A stretch of DNA of 61,263 nucleotides from an uncultured Oscillospiraceae bacterium (GCA_934481355.1 CAKSPH010000013.1:1-61263); one strand, 5' to 3'. Numbered from the stretch's first letter, positions 41,457 to 50,916 are shown. A program made the numbers and translations. The notes: generated by a model not told the origin, from the letters alone.

Positions 41457-43181
41457 TCAGTCAACATCGAACTGCATCATTTCAGCGATCTTCTGCTGAA
41501 CTCTGTCAGCGATCTCTGCGGGAGCGAGCTTTTCGCTGAAGCTCTTGTCCCTTGCGGAGATCTCGATTACGCCGTCCTTGAGGTTCCTCGGGCTTACGAT
41601 AACGCGCAGCGGGATTCCCAGCAGGTCGGCGTCAGAGAACATAACGCCTGCGCTGACTGCACGGTCGTCGTACATTACCTCTACGCCGCGCTTGGTCAGC
41701 TCATCGTAGAGTGCGTCAGCCTTTTCCCTGACCTCTGCGTCGTCGGAGCGTACCGCGCAGATGTGAACCTGCCACGGAGCAATAGCCATCGGCCAGATAG
41801 GACCGTAATCATCGTGATGAACTTCGCATACGGAAGCCGCAAGTCTGCCAACGCCGATACCGTAGCAGCCCATTATGGGAACCTGAGCGTTGCCGTCCTT
41901 GTCGAGATAGGTCATTCCCATGCTCTTGGTATATTTGGTACCGAGCTGGAAGATGTTTCCGACCTCGATGCCGCGGGAAATCGTTATATGCTTCTTTCCG
42001 CAGCTCGGGCAGATTCCGCCCTCAATTATCTTGGCGAAATCGCGGTACTCAACGTTCTTAACGTCGCGGTCGAGGTCAAGCCCGGTGTAGTGATACTCTT
42101 CCTTGTTTGCGCCGCATGAGAGGTTGTTTGTGTTCTGGAGCGAACGGTCGAACAGCACTGTAATGTTCCCGGGCAGACCAACAGGTCCGATGTAGCCGGG
42201 GTTCAGACCGCATTCCGGAGTAATTACCGCCGGGTGAATGTCGCAGCCGAGGTAGTTCGTGAGCTTTGTTTCGTTGATGTCGAGGTCGCCGCGGATGAAT
42301 ACTACAACGTAGCTGTCATCATGGTTGCGCTGGTAAACTACCGCCTTGCAGCTCTTTTCCTGCGGGGTATGCAGGAACTCGCAGATCTCCTCAATGGTGT
42401 GGATATTCGGAGTGTAGACCTCGGTGAGGGGCTGGCTCTCTGCATCGCGGGTATTCTCAATGATGGATTCAGCCGCTTCCATGTTTGCGCGGAAGCCGCA
42501 GTCCCTGCATATAGCGATGGAGTCCTCGCCGATAGGCGTGAGCAGCATGAACTCATGGGAAATGCTGCCGCCCATCATGCCGGAGTCGGACTTTACGGAG
42601 ATGACCTCGGGAATGCCTGCGCGCGCATAGATACGCTCGTAAGCCTTGTGGCATCTCATGTAGTATTCCTCAAGATCCTCCTGAGAGGTGTGAAAGGAGT
42701 ACGCGTCCTTCATGGTGAACTCGCGCACGCGGATAAGACCGCCGCGGGGACGGGCTTCGTCACGGAACTTGGTTTGTATCTGATAGATCATGAACGGATA
42801 CTTGGTGTAGCTGTTGGCGTACTCGCGGACGAGCTGTACGGCGGCTTCCTCATGGGTCATACCGAGGACCATCTGCGCCTTGTTGCGGTCGGTGAAGCGG
42901 AGCAGCTCGCTTCCTATGCTCTCGTATCTGCCGGATTCCTGCCAGAGCGTAGCGGGCATTACGACAGGGAATGATACCTCCTGACCGTCGATAGCGTCCA
43001 TTTCCTCGCGGATTATCTGTTCGATCTTGCGGGTGATGCGCTTCAGCGGCATATAGCTGGAGAATATTCCGTTTGCAACGTACTTCATGTAGCCGCCGCG
43101 TATCATGAGCGCGTGGCTGTCGATGTTACAGTCGGAGGGGCGCTGCTTGAAGCGGTCGCCGACTAACTTTTCGAGCTTCAT
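41457..43181 (-). CDS. proS: Prolyl-tRNA synthetase, bacterial type
   Basis: A 574-residue class II synthetase charging tRNA-Pro. Motif 1 region VSFPVVMPATLWQESGR, motif 2 TKFRDEARPRGGLIRVREF, motif 3 GCYGIGVGRLAASV. The editing (INS) domain lies between motifs 2 and 3 (residues about 225-405, with EEICEFLHTPQEKSCKAVV), and the anticodon-binding domain is at the end. Start ATG has GGAAG upstream on the - strand; an in-frame extension runs into the T-box terminator and is not used. Confidence 0.96.
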   Translation of the reverse strand: MKLEKLVGDRFKQRPSDCNIDSHALMIRGGYMKYVANGIFSSYMPLKRITRKIEQIIREEMDAIDGQEVSFPVVMPATLWQESGRYESIGSELLRFTDRNKAQMVLGMTHEEAAVQLVREYANSYTKYPFMIYQIQTKFRDEARPRGGLIRVREFTMKDAYSFHTSQEDLEEYYMRCHKAYERIYARAGIPEVISVKSDSGMMGGSISHEFMLLTPIGEDSIAICRDCGFRANMEAAESIIENTRDAESQPLTEVYTPNIHTIEEICEFLHTPQEKSCKAVVYQRNHDDSYVVVFIRGDLDINETKLTNYLGCDIHPAVITPECGLNPGYIGPVGLPGNITVLFDRSLQNTNNLSCGANKEEYHYTGLDLDRDVKNVEYRDFAKIIEGGICPSCGKKHITISRGIEVGNIFQLGTKYTKSMGMTYLDKDGNAQVPIMGCYGIGVGRLAASVCEVHHDDYGPIWPMAIAPWQVHICAVRSDDAEVREKADALYDELTKRGVEVMYDDRAVSAGVMFSDADLLGIPLRVIVSPRNLKDGVIEISARDKSFSEKLAPAEIADRVQQKIAEMMQFDVD

Positions 43182-43229
43182 TTTTTTCTTCCTTTCAGTG
43201 TTGAACGTTGAATTTTTCTGAGAATACAA

Positions 43230-43490
43230 AAAAGCCCCGAGCAAAATGCTCAGGGCGAACTGTACAAAGTCCGTGTTACCACCTGAATTCGGGAATCTCC
43301 CGCGCTCCGCGTCAATAACGCTTCCTCATTTAACGGTGAGCACCGGCGCCGCTTACTTCTGCGAAAGGCAGGTTCCGGGCGCAGCTCAAAGACGGGTTCG
43401 GCATATCCTCAATAACGGCTCGCACCACACCGCCGTCTCTCTGGGAAATCAGAAACGCCTACTGTTTCTTGTCACAGCTTTTCGTATTCA
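43230..43490 (-). promoter_or_regulatory. T-box leader (riboswitch) of proS
   Basis: On the - strand the leader holds the T-box sequence AGGTGGTAACACGG (complement of 43271-43284). The terminator GCCCTGAGC-loop-GCTCGGGGC with a T run (43234-43255) follows. A stem I region has the specifier segment GAACCCGTC (complement of 43391-43399), where CCC or CCG reads as proline. Uncharged tRNA-Pro would pair with the specifier and T-box and prevent termination. Confidence 0.88.
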
Positions 43491-43498
43491 TTGGTTTG

Positions 43499-43527
43499 AT
43501 TATATCACTTTTGGCCGGGGTTGTCAA
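43499..43527 (-). promoter_or_regulatory. Promoter of proS
   Basis: On the - strand: TTGACA, 17 bases, TATAAT, directly ahead of the T-box leader. Confidence 0.85.
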
Positions 43528-43543
43528 GAGTGATTCATGTAAA

Positions 43544-43759
43544 TCACCATTTCTTTTCAGGTGAGTCGGTAAGGCACAGGAGATAGTCGGCGGATACATC
43601 AAGATATCTGGCGAGGGTGATGATGTGCCGACAAGGTATTTCCTGAATGTTGTTCTCGTATTTGCTTATCTGCTGCTGTGTTGTTTTCAGAAGCTCAGCA
43701 ATCTGCTGCTGGTTTGCCTTGCCGGCGCGGGCTTCTTTCAGGCGCTTACCGATGTCCAT
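43544..43759 (-). CDS. XRE-family regulator, divergent to the secreted FN3 protein
   Basis: A 71-residue HTH protein: IGKRLKEARAGKANQQQIAE, LLKTTQQQISKYENN (recognition helix) and ARYLDVSADYLLCLTD. Such minimal Cro/CI-type repressors bind palindromes. It is divergent from the secreted protein gene, and both promoters overlap and contain GGTGTATAAT, so it probably controls both. Ribosome binding site AAAGGAGATGATG. Confidence 0.87.
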   Translation of the reverse strand: MDIGKRLKEARAGKANQQQIAELLKTTQQQISKYENNIQEIPCRHIITLARYLDVSADYLLCLTDSPEKKW

Positions 43760-43821
43760 TTCATCATCTCCTTTGATTGTCGAAATACGTTAAATAATTT
43801 TGTACAGAATATACAAATTTA

Positions 43822-43850
43822 TTATACACCCATAAATTTGTGTTGACAAA
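43822..43850 (-). promoter_or_regulatory. Promoter of the XRE gene, overlapping the divergent one
   Basis: On the - strand: TTGTCA, 17 bases, TATAAT. Its -35 shares bases with the -35 of the divergent promoter, so the two polymerases compete. Confidence 0.65.
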
Positions 43851-43870
43851 CATCTGAAAAGGTGTATAAT
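43843..43870 (+). promoter_or_regulatory. Promoter of the secreted FN3 protein
   Basis: TTGACA, 16 bases, TATAAT. Confidence 0.75.
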
Positions 43871-43878
43871 AATATCAA

Positions 43879-43894
43879 ACACCTTATAAGGTGT
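43879..43894. promoter_or_regulatory. Perfect 16-bp palindrome, candidate XRE operator
   Basis: ACACCTTATAAGGTGT, centred about 16 bases past the -10. The half-site AGGTGT also overlaps the -10 of the + promoter at 43860-43865, and GGTGT precedes the - promoter -10. Confidence 0.6.
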
Positions 43895-43914
43895 AAAAAT
43901 GAGGAGGTATAATT

Positions 43915-45261
43915 ATGAATATGAAACTGAAAAGCAAGATCGTTTCCGGACTATTATCAGCAGTGCTGGTAACGGGTTCAACTGGGGCTGCTGTTGCTGG
44001 GATGGATTCAATGAGCATTTCCGCATCAGCAGCGGCTGCAAAGCTCGCGGCACCTGCTGGGTTAAAAGCTAAGGCTGCTTCCGATTCGGTAACGCTCAGC
44101 TGGAACACAGTGAAGGGGGCTTCAGGATACCGTGTTTTCAAGTACAATGCAGATACAAAGAAATATGTAAAGGTGAAGGATGTCACCGGAACAAGATGCA
44201 AGGTTACCGGACTGAAATCTGGAACCTCTTATAAATTCAAGGTAACAACGCTAAAAAAGAGCGGTGGAAAAACAATAAGCCAGAGCAGCACTAAACCAAT
44301 AACCGCTAAAACCACTGCAAAGAAAGCTAAGTCTTCGATTGGTGTAAATGTCGGGACGGATAATTCCATAAAAATAACGAACCACGGCGAATTTCCCGCG
44401 ACTGCTGGATATTATGATGACGGTAAATGGATAACCAAAAGTAAAATTGAGGATTTCACATATGAGAACGATAAATCCAGCACGGGAAAGGGATACTGGG
44501 TCACTATTCGTCTGAAAGGCGAAACTCTCTGCTGGGACAGCTCCAGCGAGGACAGCGACGAGGAATGCGTTAACGTATCGCTTTACGACAGTGAGGGATA
44601 TGTAGTCGATACCAAAAGGGCAGATAGAGATATTAATTCAAAGGGCAAATTCAAGAACATGAGTGTAGAGTTTTATTATCTCCAGCCGGGAAAATATACT
44701 TTGGCTATATCTGATTACGGTTATGGAGATAAGCCTTCTGATGCAGCGAAACCGGACAACGATTCCAGCGCTGGCAAGGATACCGACAAAGCGCCGGATA
44801 ACAAACCCGGTACAGAAACCGCGGCGCCGTCCGATCCCAAGCTGTGGAGCTTTGATGAAGCGGAATCAATGACCAACAATGTAATTTCTGCGACTAAGCT
44901 TATTCAGTCTGGCATGAAGAAGCTGAACAACTGTTCTTATAACAGCAATACGAATTCTGTCTATGTTTCATGGGCAATTTCTGAGATCAGCAATGCCTGC
45001 ATATATCTGAGCGACGCTAACGCCATACTTGAAAGCAACTATGATATCGGTCTGTCTGAAAATCAATATAATGCGGCGAATATCAGGGAACTTGTAAAAT
45101 CGCTGACCGACGACTTCACTGAGCTTTCAAAGGCTGACGCCGCTGAATATACTTCTGGCGGAGAGTATCTGACATTGTACAATGCGCTTTATAAACTAAG
45201 CTATAAAGGACTGTACGCTTCCCAGGCGGGTCAGGCTCTTATGAAACAGTTTGTTTCATAA
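43915..45261 (+). CDS. Secreted fibronectin type III domain protein
   Basis: A 448-residue exported protein. Signal peptide 1-40 (KLKSKIVSGLLSAVLVTGST, Ala-rich cleavage area ASAAAA). One FN3 domain at about 45-130 (APAGLKAKAASDSVTLSWNT, ASGYRVFKYN, GLKSGTSYKFKV). A beta-rich domain at 138-265, then a Pro/Asp/Lys linker (DAAKPDNDSSAGKDTDKAP), and a helical C-terminal domain of about 130 residues. No sortase motif or dockerin is seen. Role unknown; surface or extracellular binding is likely. GAGGAGG ribosome binding site. Confidence 0.82.
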   Translation: MNMKLKSKIVSGLLSAVLVTGSTGAAVAGMDSMSISASAAAAKLAAPAGLKAKAASDSVTLSWNTVKGASGYRVFKYNADTKKYVKVKDVTGTRCKVTGLKSGTSYKFKVTTLKKSGGKTISQSSTKPITAKTTAKKAKSSIGVNVGTDNSIKITNHGEFPATAGYYDDGKWITKSKIEDFTYENDKSSTGKGYWVTIRLKGETLCWDSSSEDSDEECVNVSLYDSEGYVVDTKRADRDINSKGKFKNMSVEFYYLQPGKYTLAISDYGYGDKPSDAAKPDNDSSAGKDTDKAPDNKPGTETAAPSDPKLWSFDEAESMTNNVISATKLIQSGMKKLNNCSYNSNTNSVYVSWAISEISNACIYLSDANAILESNYDIGLSENQYNAANIRELVKSLTDDFTELSKADAAEYTSGGEYLTLYNALYKLSYKGLYASQAGQALMKQFVS

Positions 45262-45278
45262 GGTTTTCAGAGGTGACC
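45262..45278. repeat. Possible solo end of the A/B palindromic family
   Basis: GGTTTTCAGAGGTGACC differs in one base from the family end GGTTTTTAGAGGTGACC and directly follows the stop codon. No partner end is seen. Confidence 0.4.
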
Positions 45279-45298
45279 TCACCATAAAATTGATATCT

Positions 45299-45324
45299 GC
45301 CCTCCTGTTCCGGAGGGCTTTTTT
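45299..45324 (+). terminator. Terminator after the FN3 protein
   Basis: GCCCTCC pairs with GGAGGGC, then TTTTTT. Confidence 0.9.
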
Positions 45325-45387
45325 CATGCCAATAGCGTGAGAATGGCAGAAATCAAGTAAAACTACGCACTTTTTTCAAAAAACCTA

Positions 45388-45416
45388 TTGATTTTTCTGA
45401 AATAACGTGGTATAAT
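45388..45416 (+). promoter_or_regulatory. Promoter of the rimP-nusA-infB operon
   Basis: TTGATT, 17 bases, TATAAT. A leader hairpin AAAGAC-tGGGG-tttcg-CTCCgGTCTTT follows at 45436-45465, as is usual ahead of rimP in Firmicutes. Confidence 0.8.
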
Positions 45417-45535
45417 ACTATAAGATAGATTAGACTAAAGACTGGGGTTTCGCTCCGGTCTTTAAGTTTTAATCGGGGACTTTTTCGGGGCATGGCTCCG
45501 GTGTCCCGCTGCATATTCTGAAAGGAGCTGTCTGA

Positions 45536-46042
45536 ATGGCACTTGCAAAGGGCTTCAGCACGATAGAGGCGGCAGCAGAGGCTGCGGTAAGACCTATCGT
45601 TGAGGGGCACGGCTTTAAACTCTGGGACGTGTGGTTCGCAAAGGAGGGCGCAAAATGGTATCTGCGCATTCTCATCGACCGCCCGGGCGGAGTATCCATT
45701 GACGACTGCGAATCTATCGACGGACTTATCAACGCGGAGATAGACAAGCAGGATTTCATCGACAAGATAGACTATCTGGAGATAGGCTCTGCCGGGCTGG
45801 AGCGTCCGGTCAGGAGGATCGCCCAGCTTGAACAGTCTGTGGGGAAAAAGGTAATCGTCAAGACCTACAAGCTGTGTGAGGGCGCGCCTTCCAAGGCGTT
45901 TGGCTGCGTGCTTGCAGGATATGAGGACGGAAACATAAAGGTTACAGGAGATTTCGGAGAGCTGACGCTGGCGGTATCCGATGTTTCTGCAATAAATTAC
46001 GATGATTTTGACGATCACGAGCTGCTTGACAGCGGAGAGTGA
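45536..46042 (+). CDS. rimP: Ribosome maturation factor RimP
   Basis: A 168-residue factor for 30S subunit maturation. N-terminal domain GHGFKLWDVWFAKEGAKWYL with the typical LRILIDRPGGVSIDDCESI, followed by YLEIGSAGLERPVRR and the Sm-like C-terminal domain (GDFGELTLAVSDVSAIN). Full length for the family. First gene of the conserved operon. AAAGGAG ribosome binding site. Confidence 0.93.
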   Translation: MALAKGFSTIEAAAEAAVRPIVEGHGFKLWDVWFAKEGAKWYLRILIDRPGGVSIDDCESIDGLINAEIDKQDFIDKIDYLEIGSAGLERPVRRIAQLEQSVGKKVIVKTYKLCEGAPSKAFGCVLAGYEDGNIKVTGDFGELTLAVSDVSAINYDDFDDHELLDSGE

Positions 46043-46083
46043 CCGCGGCAATAACGACATTTTAACGGAGGAGTTAACGGAAA

Positions 46084-47301
46084 ATGGCTAAGAAAAAGGT
46101 ACAGCCCAAGGACGACATCAAGGATTTTTTCACTGCGCTGGCTGAATACGCAAAGGAAAAGGGAATCGACGAGCAGGTTTTCGTTGAAAAGATCAAGAGC
46201 GCCATCGAAAAGAGCCTCAAGACCAGTATGCACGTTGAGGACAAGGACAGCGAGTGCGTATTCGTCAACATAGACCTTAATAAGGAAATATTCGATGTCA
46301 GCGTACTTAAGGAAGTAATCGAGGTAGTCGATACACTGTACGAGCCGGAGATCGAGATAGTTCTTGAAGAAGCGCGCAAGATCAACCCGAACGTTGAGGT
46401 CGGCGACAAGATCCGCGTTCCTGTTGATACCCATGAGTTCAAGCGTATCGCTGCAAAGAACGCCAAGGATCTTATCAAGCAGGGCTTCCGCGATGTAGAG
46501 CGCCAGCAGCTCAGCGAGATGTGGGGCGAGTATGAGAACGAGGCGGTTTCCGCTGTCGTTACAAGGATCGAGCCCAAGACCGGCCACGCAACCATCGAGA
46601 TAAACCACAACGAAGTTCTTCTCATGCGTCAGGATCAGATACCCGGAGAGGTTCTTCATGTGGGCGATGTTATCAAGGTGTTCATCACCGGCGTTTCCAA
46701 GGAGTACAAGGAGGGCGCAAAGAAGCAGTCCCTGCGTATCACCAGAACAGACAAGGGTCTCATCAAGCGCCTGTTCGAGATTGAATGCCCTGAGATCTAC
46801 GACGGGACCGTTGAGATAAAGGCAGTAAGCCGCACTCCGGGATCACGCTCCAAGATCGCAGTCATCAGCAACGATCCGAATGTTGACGCGGTGGGCGCCT
46901 GCATAGGCACCCAGAAGAGCAGAATAAACGCAGTCACCAGGGAGCTCAAGGGTGAAAAGGTCGATGTTGTTATGTACAGCGAGGATCCCGAGGAGTTCAT
47001 CAAGCAGGCGCTCAAGCCCGCTGAGGTGCTCCGCGTAGTTATCAACGATCCCCATGTGAGAGCCTGCAAGGCTATCGTTCCTGACAACCAGCTTTCCCTT
47101 GCCATCGGCAATAAGGGTCAGAACGCGCTTCTCGCAGCAAAGCTCACCGGATTCAAGATCGACATCAAGGCAGAGAGCAAGGTAACTCCCGAGGATCTCG
47201 AGGTCATCGAGTACCCGCCGGAGCCTGAAACCCCCGCAGAGGAAGAGCCCGCCGAGGCTCCCGCTCAGGAGACTGCCGAAGCTCAGCCGGAGGAGCAGTA
47301 A
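46084..47301 (+). CDS. nusA: Transcription termination/antitermination protein NusA
   Basis: A 405-residue RNA polymerase-associated factor. N-terminal polymerase-binding domain to about 125, S1 domain at about 135-200 (AVVTRIEPKTGHATIEINHN), KH1/KH2 at 205-375 (VGACIGTQKSRINAVTREL, LAIGNKGQNALLAAKLTG). Short Glu/Pro-rich tail. It lacks the extra acidic repeats of proteobacterial NusA, as in other Firmicutes. Stop overlaps the next start. Confidence 0.95.
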   Translation: MAKKKVQPKDDIKDFFTALAEYAKEKGIDEQVFVEKIKSAIEKSLKTSMHVEDKDSECVFVNIDLNKEIFDVSVLKEVIEVVDTLYEPEIEIVLEEARKINPNVEVGDKIRVPVDTHEFKRIAAKNAKDLIKQGFRDVERQQLSEMWGEYENEAVSAVVTRIEPKTGHATIEINHNEVLLMRQDQIPGEVLHVGDVIKVFITGVSKEYKEGAKKQSLRITRTDKGLIKRLFEIECPEIYDGTVEIKAVSRTPGSRSKIAVISNDPNVDAVGACIGTQKSRINAVTRELKGEKVDVVMYSEDPEEFIKQALKPAEVLRVVINDPHVRACKAIVPDNQLSLAIGNKGQNALLAAKLTGFKIDIKAESKVTPEDLEVIEYPPEPETPAEEEPAEAPAQETAEAQPEEQ

Positions 47302-47570
47302 TGCAGGAAAAGCACGTTCCGATGCGCAAATGCATAGGCTGCGGTGAAATGATCGGAAAAAAAGGCGCTGTGAGAGTGGTGCGCAGCAAGGACGGAGAAC
47401 TTTCCGTCGACCTCACAGGAAAAAAAGCCGGGCGCGGCGCTTATCTCTGCCGTAGCAGGGAGTGTCTTGAACTCGCGAGGAAGGGCAGAAAGCTCGAGCG
47501 GGGTCTGAAATGCGCTATACCCGATGACATATACGAAATTCTTGAAAAGGAGCTGACCTCGGATAAATAA
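47301..47570 (+). CDS. ylxR: YlxR/RnpM family RNA-binding protein (DUF448)
   Basis: An 89-residue protein with the signature PMRKCIGCGEMIGKKGAVRV and GRGAYLCRSRECLELARK, i.e. the CxxC and GRGAYxC motifs of YlxR. In Bacillus this family (RnpM) modulates RNase P. Always between nusA and the L7Ae-like gene or infB. Its last 8 bases overlap the proposed start of ylxQ. Confidence 0.93.
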   Translation: MQEKHVPMRKCIGCGEMIGKKGAVRVVRSKDGELSVDLTGKKAGRGAYLCRSRECLELARKGRKLERGLKCAIPDDIYEILEKELTSDK

Positions 47571-47868
47571 GGTACTTTCGACAATAAGCCTTTGCCGCCG
47601 TGCCGGAAAGCTTGTCATGGGCTTTGACGCGGCTGTGCAGGAAATGACGGCGCCCAGGTCAAAGGCAGCAGGCGTTATTTTAGCGGCGGACGTGTCGCAG
47701 AAAACAGAAAAGGAGCTTCGCTTTCACGCGGAGAAATGCGGCATCGGGGTGGTCAATGGCGGGTTCACGATGGACGAAGCCAAGGACGCTGTCGGAAAGC
47801 GCACGGGCATCTTTCTGGTGCTTGACGCGGGATTATACGGCTCTATCACCAAACATATAATGTCATAA
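47563..47868 (+). CDS. ylxQ: L7Ae-family ribosomal protein YlxQ, apparent AUA start
   Basis: About 101 residues of the L7Ae/L30e fold (RNA binding): LSTISLCRRAGKLVMGFDAA, GVILAADVSQKTEKEL, VVNGGFTMDEAKDAVGKRTG. Homology to family N-termini (M-N-K-x-L-S-x-x-x-x-x-R-R-A-G-K-L) begins at codon ATA 47563, since no ATG, GTG or TTG lies between the stop at 47554 and ATG 47617. AAAAGGAG sits 10 bases before that ATA. Starting at ATG 47617 would remove the first strand and helix, leaving 83 residues. Confidence 0.8.
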   Translation: MNKVLSTISLCRRAGKLVMGFDAAVQEMTAPRSKAAGVILAADVSQKTEKELRFHAEKCGIGVVNGGFTMDEAKDAVGKRTGIFLVLDAGLYGSITKHIMS

Positions 47869-47889
47869 AGAGTATGGAGGAAAGTTACA

Positions 47890-50800
47890 TTGCCAAACAA
47901 AAAATATAGAGTACAGGATATTGCAGCAGATATCGGAGCAGAGCGCAGCGATGTCATCAAGCTGCTGGAGAGTGCGTTTGAGGGCTCCAAGAAGGCTCAG
48001 ACATCTCTTACTGATCAGGAAGTAAGCTATGTGCTGGAGGTGTTCTCCAAGAAGCACGAAGTAAAGAGCTTTGACGAATATTTCAATGCTACGGCAGGTC
48101 AGAAGACCGCGAAGCCCAAGCCTGAGGAAAAGAAGCCGGCTGCCAAGAAGAAGCCCGCAGCCAGGAAGGAAGCTCCCGCCGAGGCAGAGGTAAAGGCGGA
48201 AACCAAGCCCGAAGCAAAGGCGGAAATCAAGCCGGAGCCCAAGCCCGAAGTAAAGGCAGAACTCAAGCCGGAGCCCAAGCCCGAAGTAAAGGCAGAACTC
48301 AAGCCGGAGTCCAAGCCCGAAGCAAAGGCGGAAATCAAGCCGGAGCCCAAGCCCGACGCAAAGGCGGAAACCAAGCCGGAGCCCAAGCCCGAACTCAAGG
48401 CAGAAGCTGCCTCCAAGGCAGAAGCTGCTTCCAAGGCAGAAGCCAAGCCCGAGATGAAGCAGGACAGACCCGCTCCCAGACAGAACGGCGACCGTCCTCA
48501 GTTCAACCGCGATAACAACGGCAGACCGGGCGACAGACCCCAGTTCAACCGCGACAATAACGGCAGACCGGGCGACAGACCCCAGTTCAACCGCGACAAT
48601 AACGGCAGACCGGGCGACCGTCCTCAGTTCAACCGTGACAATAACGGCAGACCGGGCGACAGACCCCAGTTCAATCGTGATAACAACGGCAGACCGGGCG
48701 ACAGACCCCAGTTCAACCGTGACAATAACGGCAGACCGGGCGACAGACCTCAGTTTAACCGCGACAACAGGAACGGCGGATTCAACCGCGACAACCGCGG
48801 CGATTTCCGCAAGGAGCAGGTAAATCCGCTGGCTGACAGCTCCAAGCAGAGCATAAAGAAGCCCGCTATCGATTCCTCCAAGATAAAGGTAAATACTCCG
48901 CCCACACAGAAGCAGAAGGGCGAGGCTGTTCAGCGCGGCGAGCAGGTCACCAAGATGGTAGACACCAGAGGCAGCTATGTTGAGCTCGATAAGTACAACG
49001 AGCGCTATGAGAACATCGCTCCTGCCGCCAGAATGAACAACGACAGCTTCCAGCGCAAGCAGAAGATACAGCAGAAGTCACAGCAGAAGGGCAAGCCTTA
49101 CAGCTCAAAGCGCGAGACCGAGGCTCAGAAGCTCAAGCGCCTGGAGCTGGAGCGCGCAAGAAAGCAGCAGCTCAAGGTTCAGATCCCTGATGAGATCGTA
49201 GTTTCCGAGCTTGCAGCCCGTCTTAAGGTAACAGCCACCGAGGTCATCAAGAAACTGTTCAATCTCGGCGTAATGGCAAACCTGAACGAGACAATCGACT
49301 TTGATACCGCGTCCCTCGTTGCTGAGGAACTGGGCGCAAAGGTAGAGAAGGAAGTCGTTGTCACCATCGAGGAGCGCCTGTTCGAGGATACTCCCGACGC
49401 ACCGGAGAACCTCAGGCCGCGTGACCCTGTCGTAGTTGTAATGGGACACGTTGACCACGGTAAGACGTCCCTGCTGGACTATATCAGACACGCAAGTGTT
49501 ACCTCCACCGAGGCTGGCGGAATCACACAGCACATCGGCGCGTACAGAGTTCATATCAACGACCGCGACATCACATTCCTTGATACACCGGGTCACGAAG
49601 CGTTCACATCCATGAGAGCGCGCGGCGCGAGCATCACGGATATCGCTATCCTGGTAGTGGCGGCGGACGATGGTATCATGCCGCAGACAGTTGAGGCGAT
49701 AAACCATGCAAAGGCGGCCGGAGTTTCCATCATCGTTGCCATCAACAAGATGGATAAGGAAGGCGCAAATCCTGACAAGATAAAGGAAGAGCTCACCAAG
49801 TACGACCTCGTTTGCGAGGAGTGGGGCGGCGACGTTATCTGCGTCCCTGTTTCCGCAAAGACTGGCGACGGCATCTCCACGCTGCTCGAAATGGTTTGCC
49901 TGACCGCAGACGTCCTCGAGCTCAAGGCCAACCCCGACAGACTTGCAACCGGTGCAGTCATCGAGGCAAAGCTGGATAAGGGCAGAGGTCCTGTCGCGAC
50001 TGTTCTGGTACAGAACGGTACGCTCCATACAGGCGATGTGCTCATCGCTGGTATGTCCGTCGGAAGAGTCCGCGTAATGCGCGACGACAAGGGCAGAACC
50101 GTCAGGGAAGCAGGTCCATCCGTTCCGGTTGAGATAATGGGTCTTGCAGACGTTCCGTCCGCAGGCGACACATTCGCAGCAGTCGAGGACGAGAAGCTCG
50201 CCCGCGAACTCGTTGAGAAGCGCCGTCAGGAAGCCAAGGAAGAGCAGTTCAAGGCTTACCATCAGGTAACTCTCGACAACCTGTTCTCCTCCATCGAGGA
50301 GGGCACCGTTAAGGAGCTCCCGATAATCGTAAAGGCAGACGTACAGGGTTCCGTGGAGGCGGTAAAGCAGTCGCTTGAAAAGCTCTCCAACGAGGAAGTG
50401 CGCGTAAGAGTTATCCACGGCGCAGTCGGCGCGGTAAGCGAGAGCGACGTAATGCTCGCGGCTGCTTCCGGCGCTATCATCGTGGGCTTCAACGTAAGAC
50501 CTCACCCGTCAGCGCAGGAGAACGCAAAGCGCGACGGAATCGAAATAAGACTCTACCGCGTAATTTACGACGCTATCGAGGATATCACCTCCGCAATGAA
50601 GGGTATGCTTGCTCCGAAGTTCAGAGAGGTCGATCTCGGCAGAGTTGAGGTGCGTCAGGTTTACAAGATCACAAATGTCGGCATAGTTGCAGGTTCCTAC
50701 GTCCTTGACGGTAAGGTTGCAAGAAACGGTCAGGTTCGTATCGTCCGCGACGGTATCATCGTCGGCGACGACAAGATCGCAGGCCTCCAGCGCTTCAAGG

Positions 50801-50916
50801 ATTCCGTAAAGGAAGTGGCTGCCGGCTACGAGTGCGGCATCAGCCTTGAAAAGTTCACCGATATCAAGGTGGGCGATATATTCGAGGCTTATACCATGGA
50901 AGAATACAGAGACTAA
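47890..50916 (+). CDS. infB: Translation initiation factor IF-2
   Basis: A 1008-residue GTPase bringing fMet-tRNA to the 30S subunit. IF2_N domain at 1-55, then a Lys/Pro/Glu repeat block (70-195), a block of 14-residue repeats [14 protein letters not shown] (about 200-297), a second IF2_N near 430-480. G domain from about 518: [40 protein letters not shown]. Domains II-IV follow. TTG start after GGAGG. The N-terminal extension is unusually long and repetitive. Confidence 0.96.
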   Translation: MPNKKYRVQDIAADIGAERSDVIKLLESAFEGSKKAQTSLTDQEVSYVLEVFSKKHEVKSFDEYFNATAGQKTAKPKPEEKKPAAKKKPAARKEAPAEAEVKAETKPEAKAEIKPEPKPEVKAELKPEPKPEVKAELKPESKPEAKAEIKPEPKPDAKAETKPEPKPELKAEAASKAEAASKAEAKPEMKQDRPAPRQNGDRPQFNRDNNGRPGDRPQFNRDNNGRPGDRPQFNRDNNGRPGDRPQFNRDNNGRPGDRPQFNRDNNGRPGDRPQFNRDNNGRPGDRPQFNRDNRNGGFNRDNRGDFRKEQVNPLADSSKQSIKKPAIDSSKIKVNTPPTQKQKGEAVQRGEQVTKMVDTRGSYVELDKYNERYENIAPAARMNNDSFQRKQKIQQKSQQKGKPYSSKRETEAQKLKRLELERARKQQLKVQIPDEIVVSELAARLKVTATEVIKKLFNLGVMANLNETIDFDTASLVAEELGAKVEKEVVVTIEERLFEDTPDAPENLRPRDPVVVVMGHVDHGKTSLLDYIRHASVTSTEAGGITQHIGAYRVHINDRDITFLDTPGHEAFTSMRARGASITDIAILVVAADDGIMPQTVEAINHAKAAGVSIIVAINKMDKEGANPDKIKEELTKYDLVCEEWGGDVICVPVSAKTGDGISTLLEMVCLTADVLELKANPDRLATGAVIEAKLDKGRGPVATVLVQNGTLHTGDVLIAGMSVGRVRVMRDDKGRTVREAGPSVPVEIMGLADVPSAGDTFAAVEDEKLARELVEKRRQEAKEEQFKAYHQVTLDNLFSSIEEGTVKELPIIVKADVQGSVEAVKQSLEKLSNEEVRVRVIHGAVGAVSESDVMLAAASGAIIVGFNVRPHPSAQENAKRDGIEIRLYRVIYDAIEDITSAMKGMLAPKFREVDLGRVEVRQVYKITNVGIVAGSYVLDGKVARNGQVRIVRDGIIVGDDKIAGLQRFKDSVKEVAAGYECGISLEKFTDIKVGDIFEAYTMEEYRD
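48481..48777 (+). repeat. 42-bp tandem repeats inside infB
   Basis: Six full units and a partial seventh encode [14 protein letters not shown]. Units differ mainly at synonymous positions (GACAGACCCCAG versus GACCGTCCTCAG), so selection keeps the peptide while the array may vary in copy number. Confidence 0.85.

Noticed and set aside
41301..42974. Long + strand frames opposite proS
   Set aside because: They overlap the bidirectional terminator and the whole of proS on the other strand, and lack ribosome binding sites.
48180..48780. CRISPR-like regular repeats
   Set aside because: The repeats are contiguous, without unique spacers, and encode the peptide [14 protein letters not shown] in infB; they are coding tandem repeats.
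49105..50505. 466-residue - strand frame opposite infB
   Set aside because: Antisense shadow of codon-biased infB; composition (many Cys, His, Asn) is unlike real proteins of this genome.
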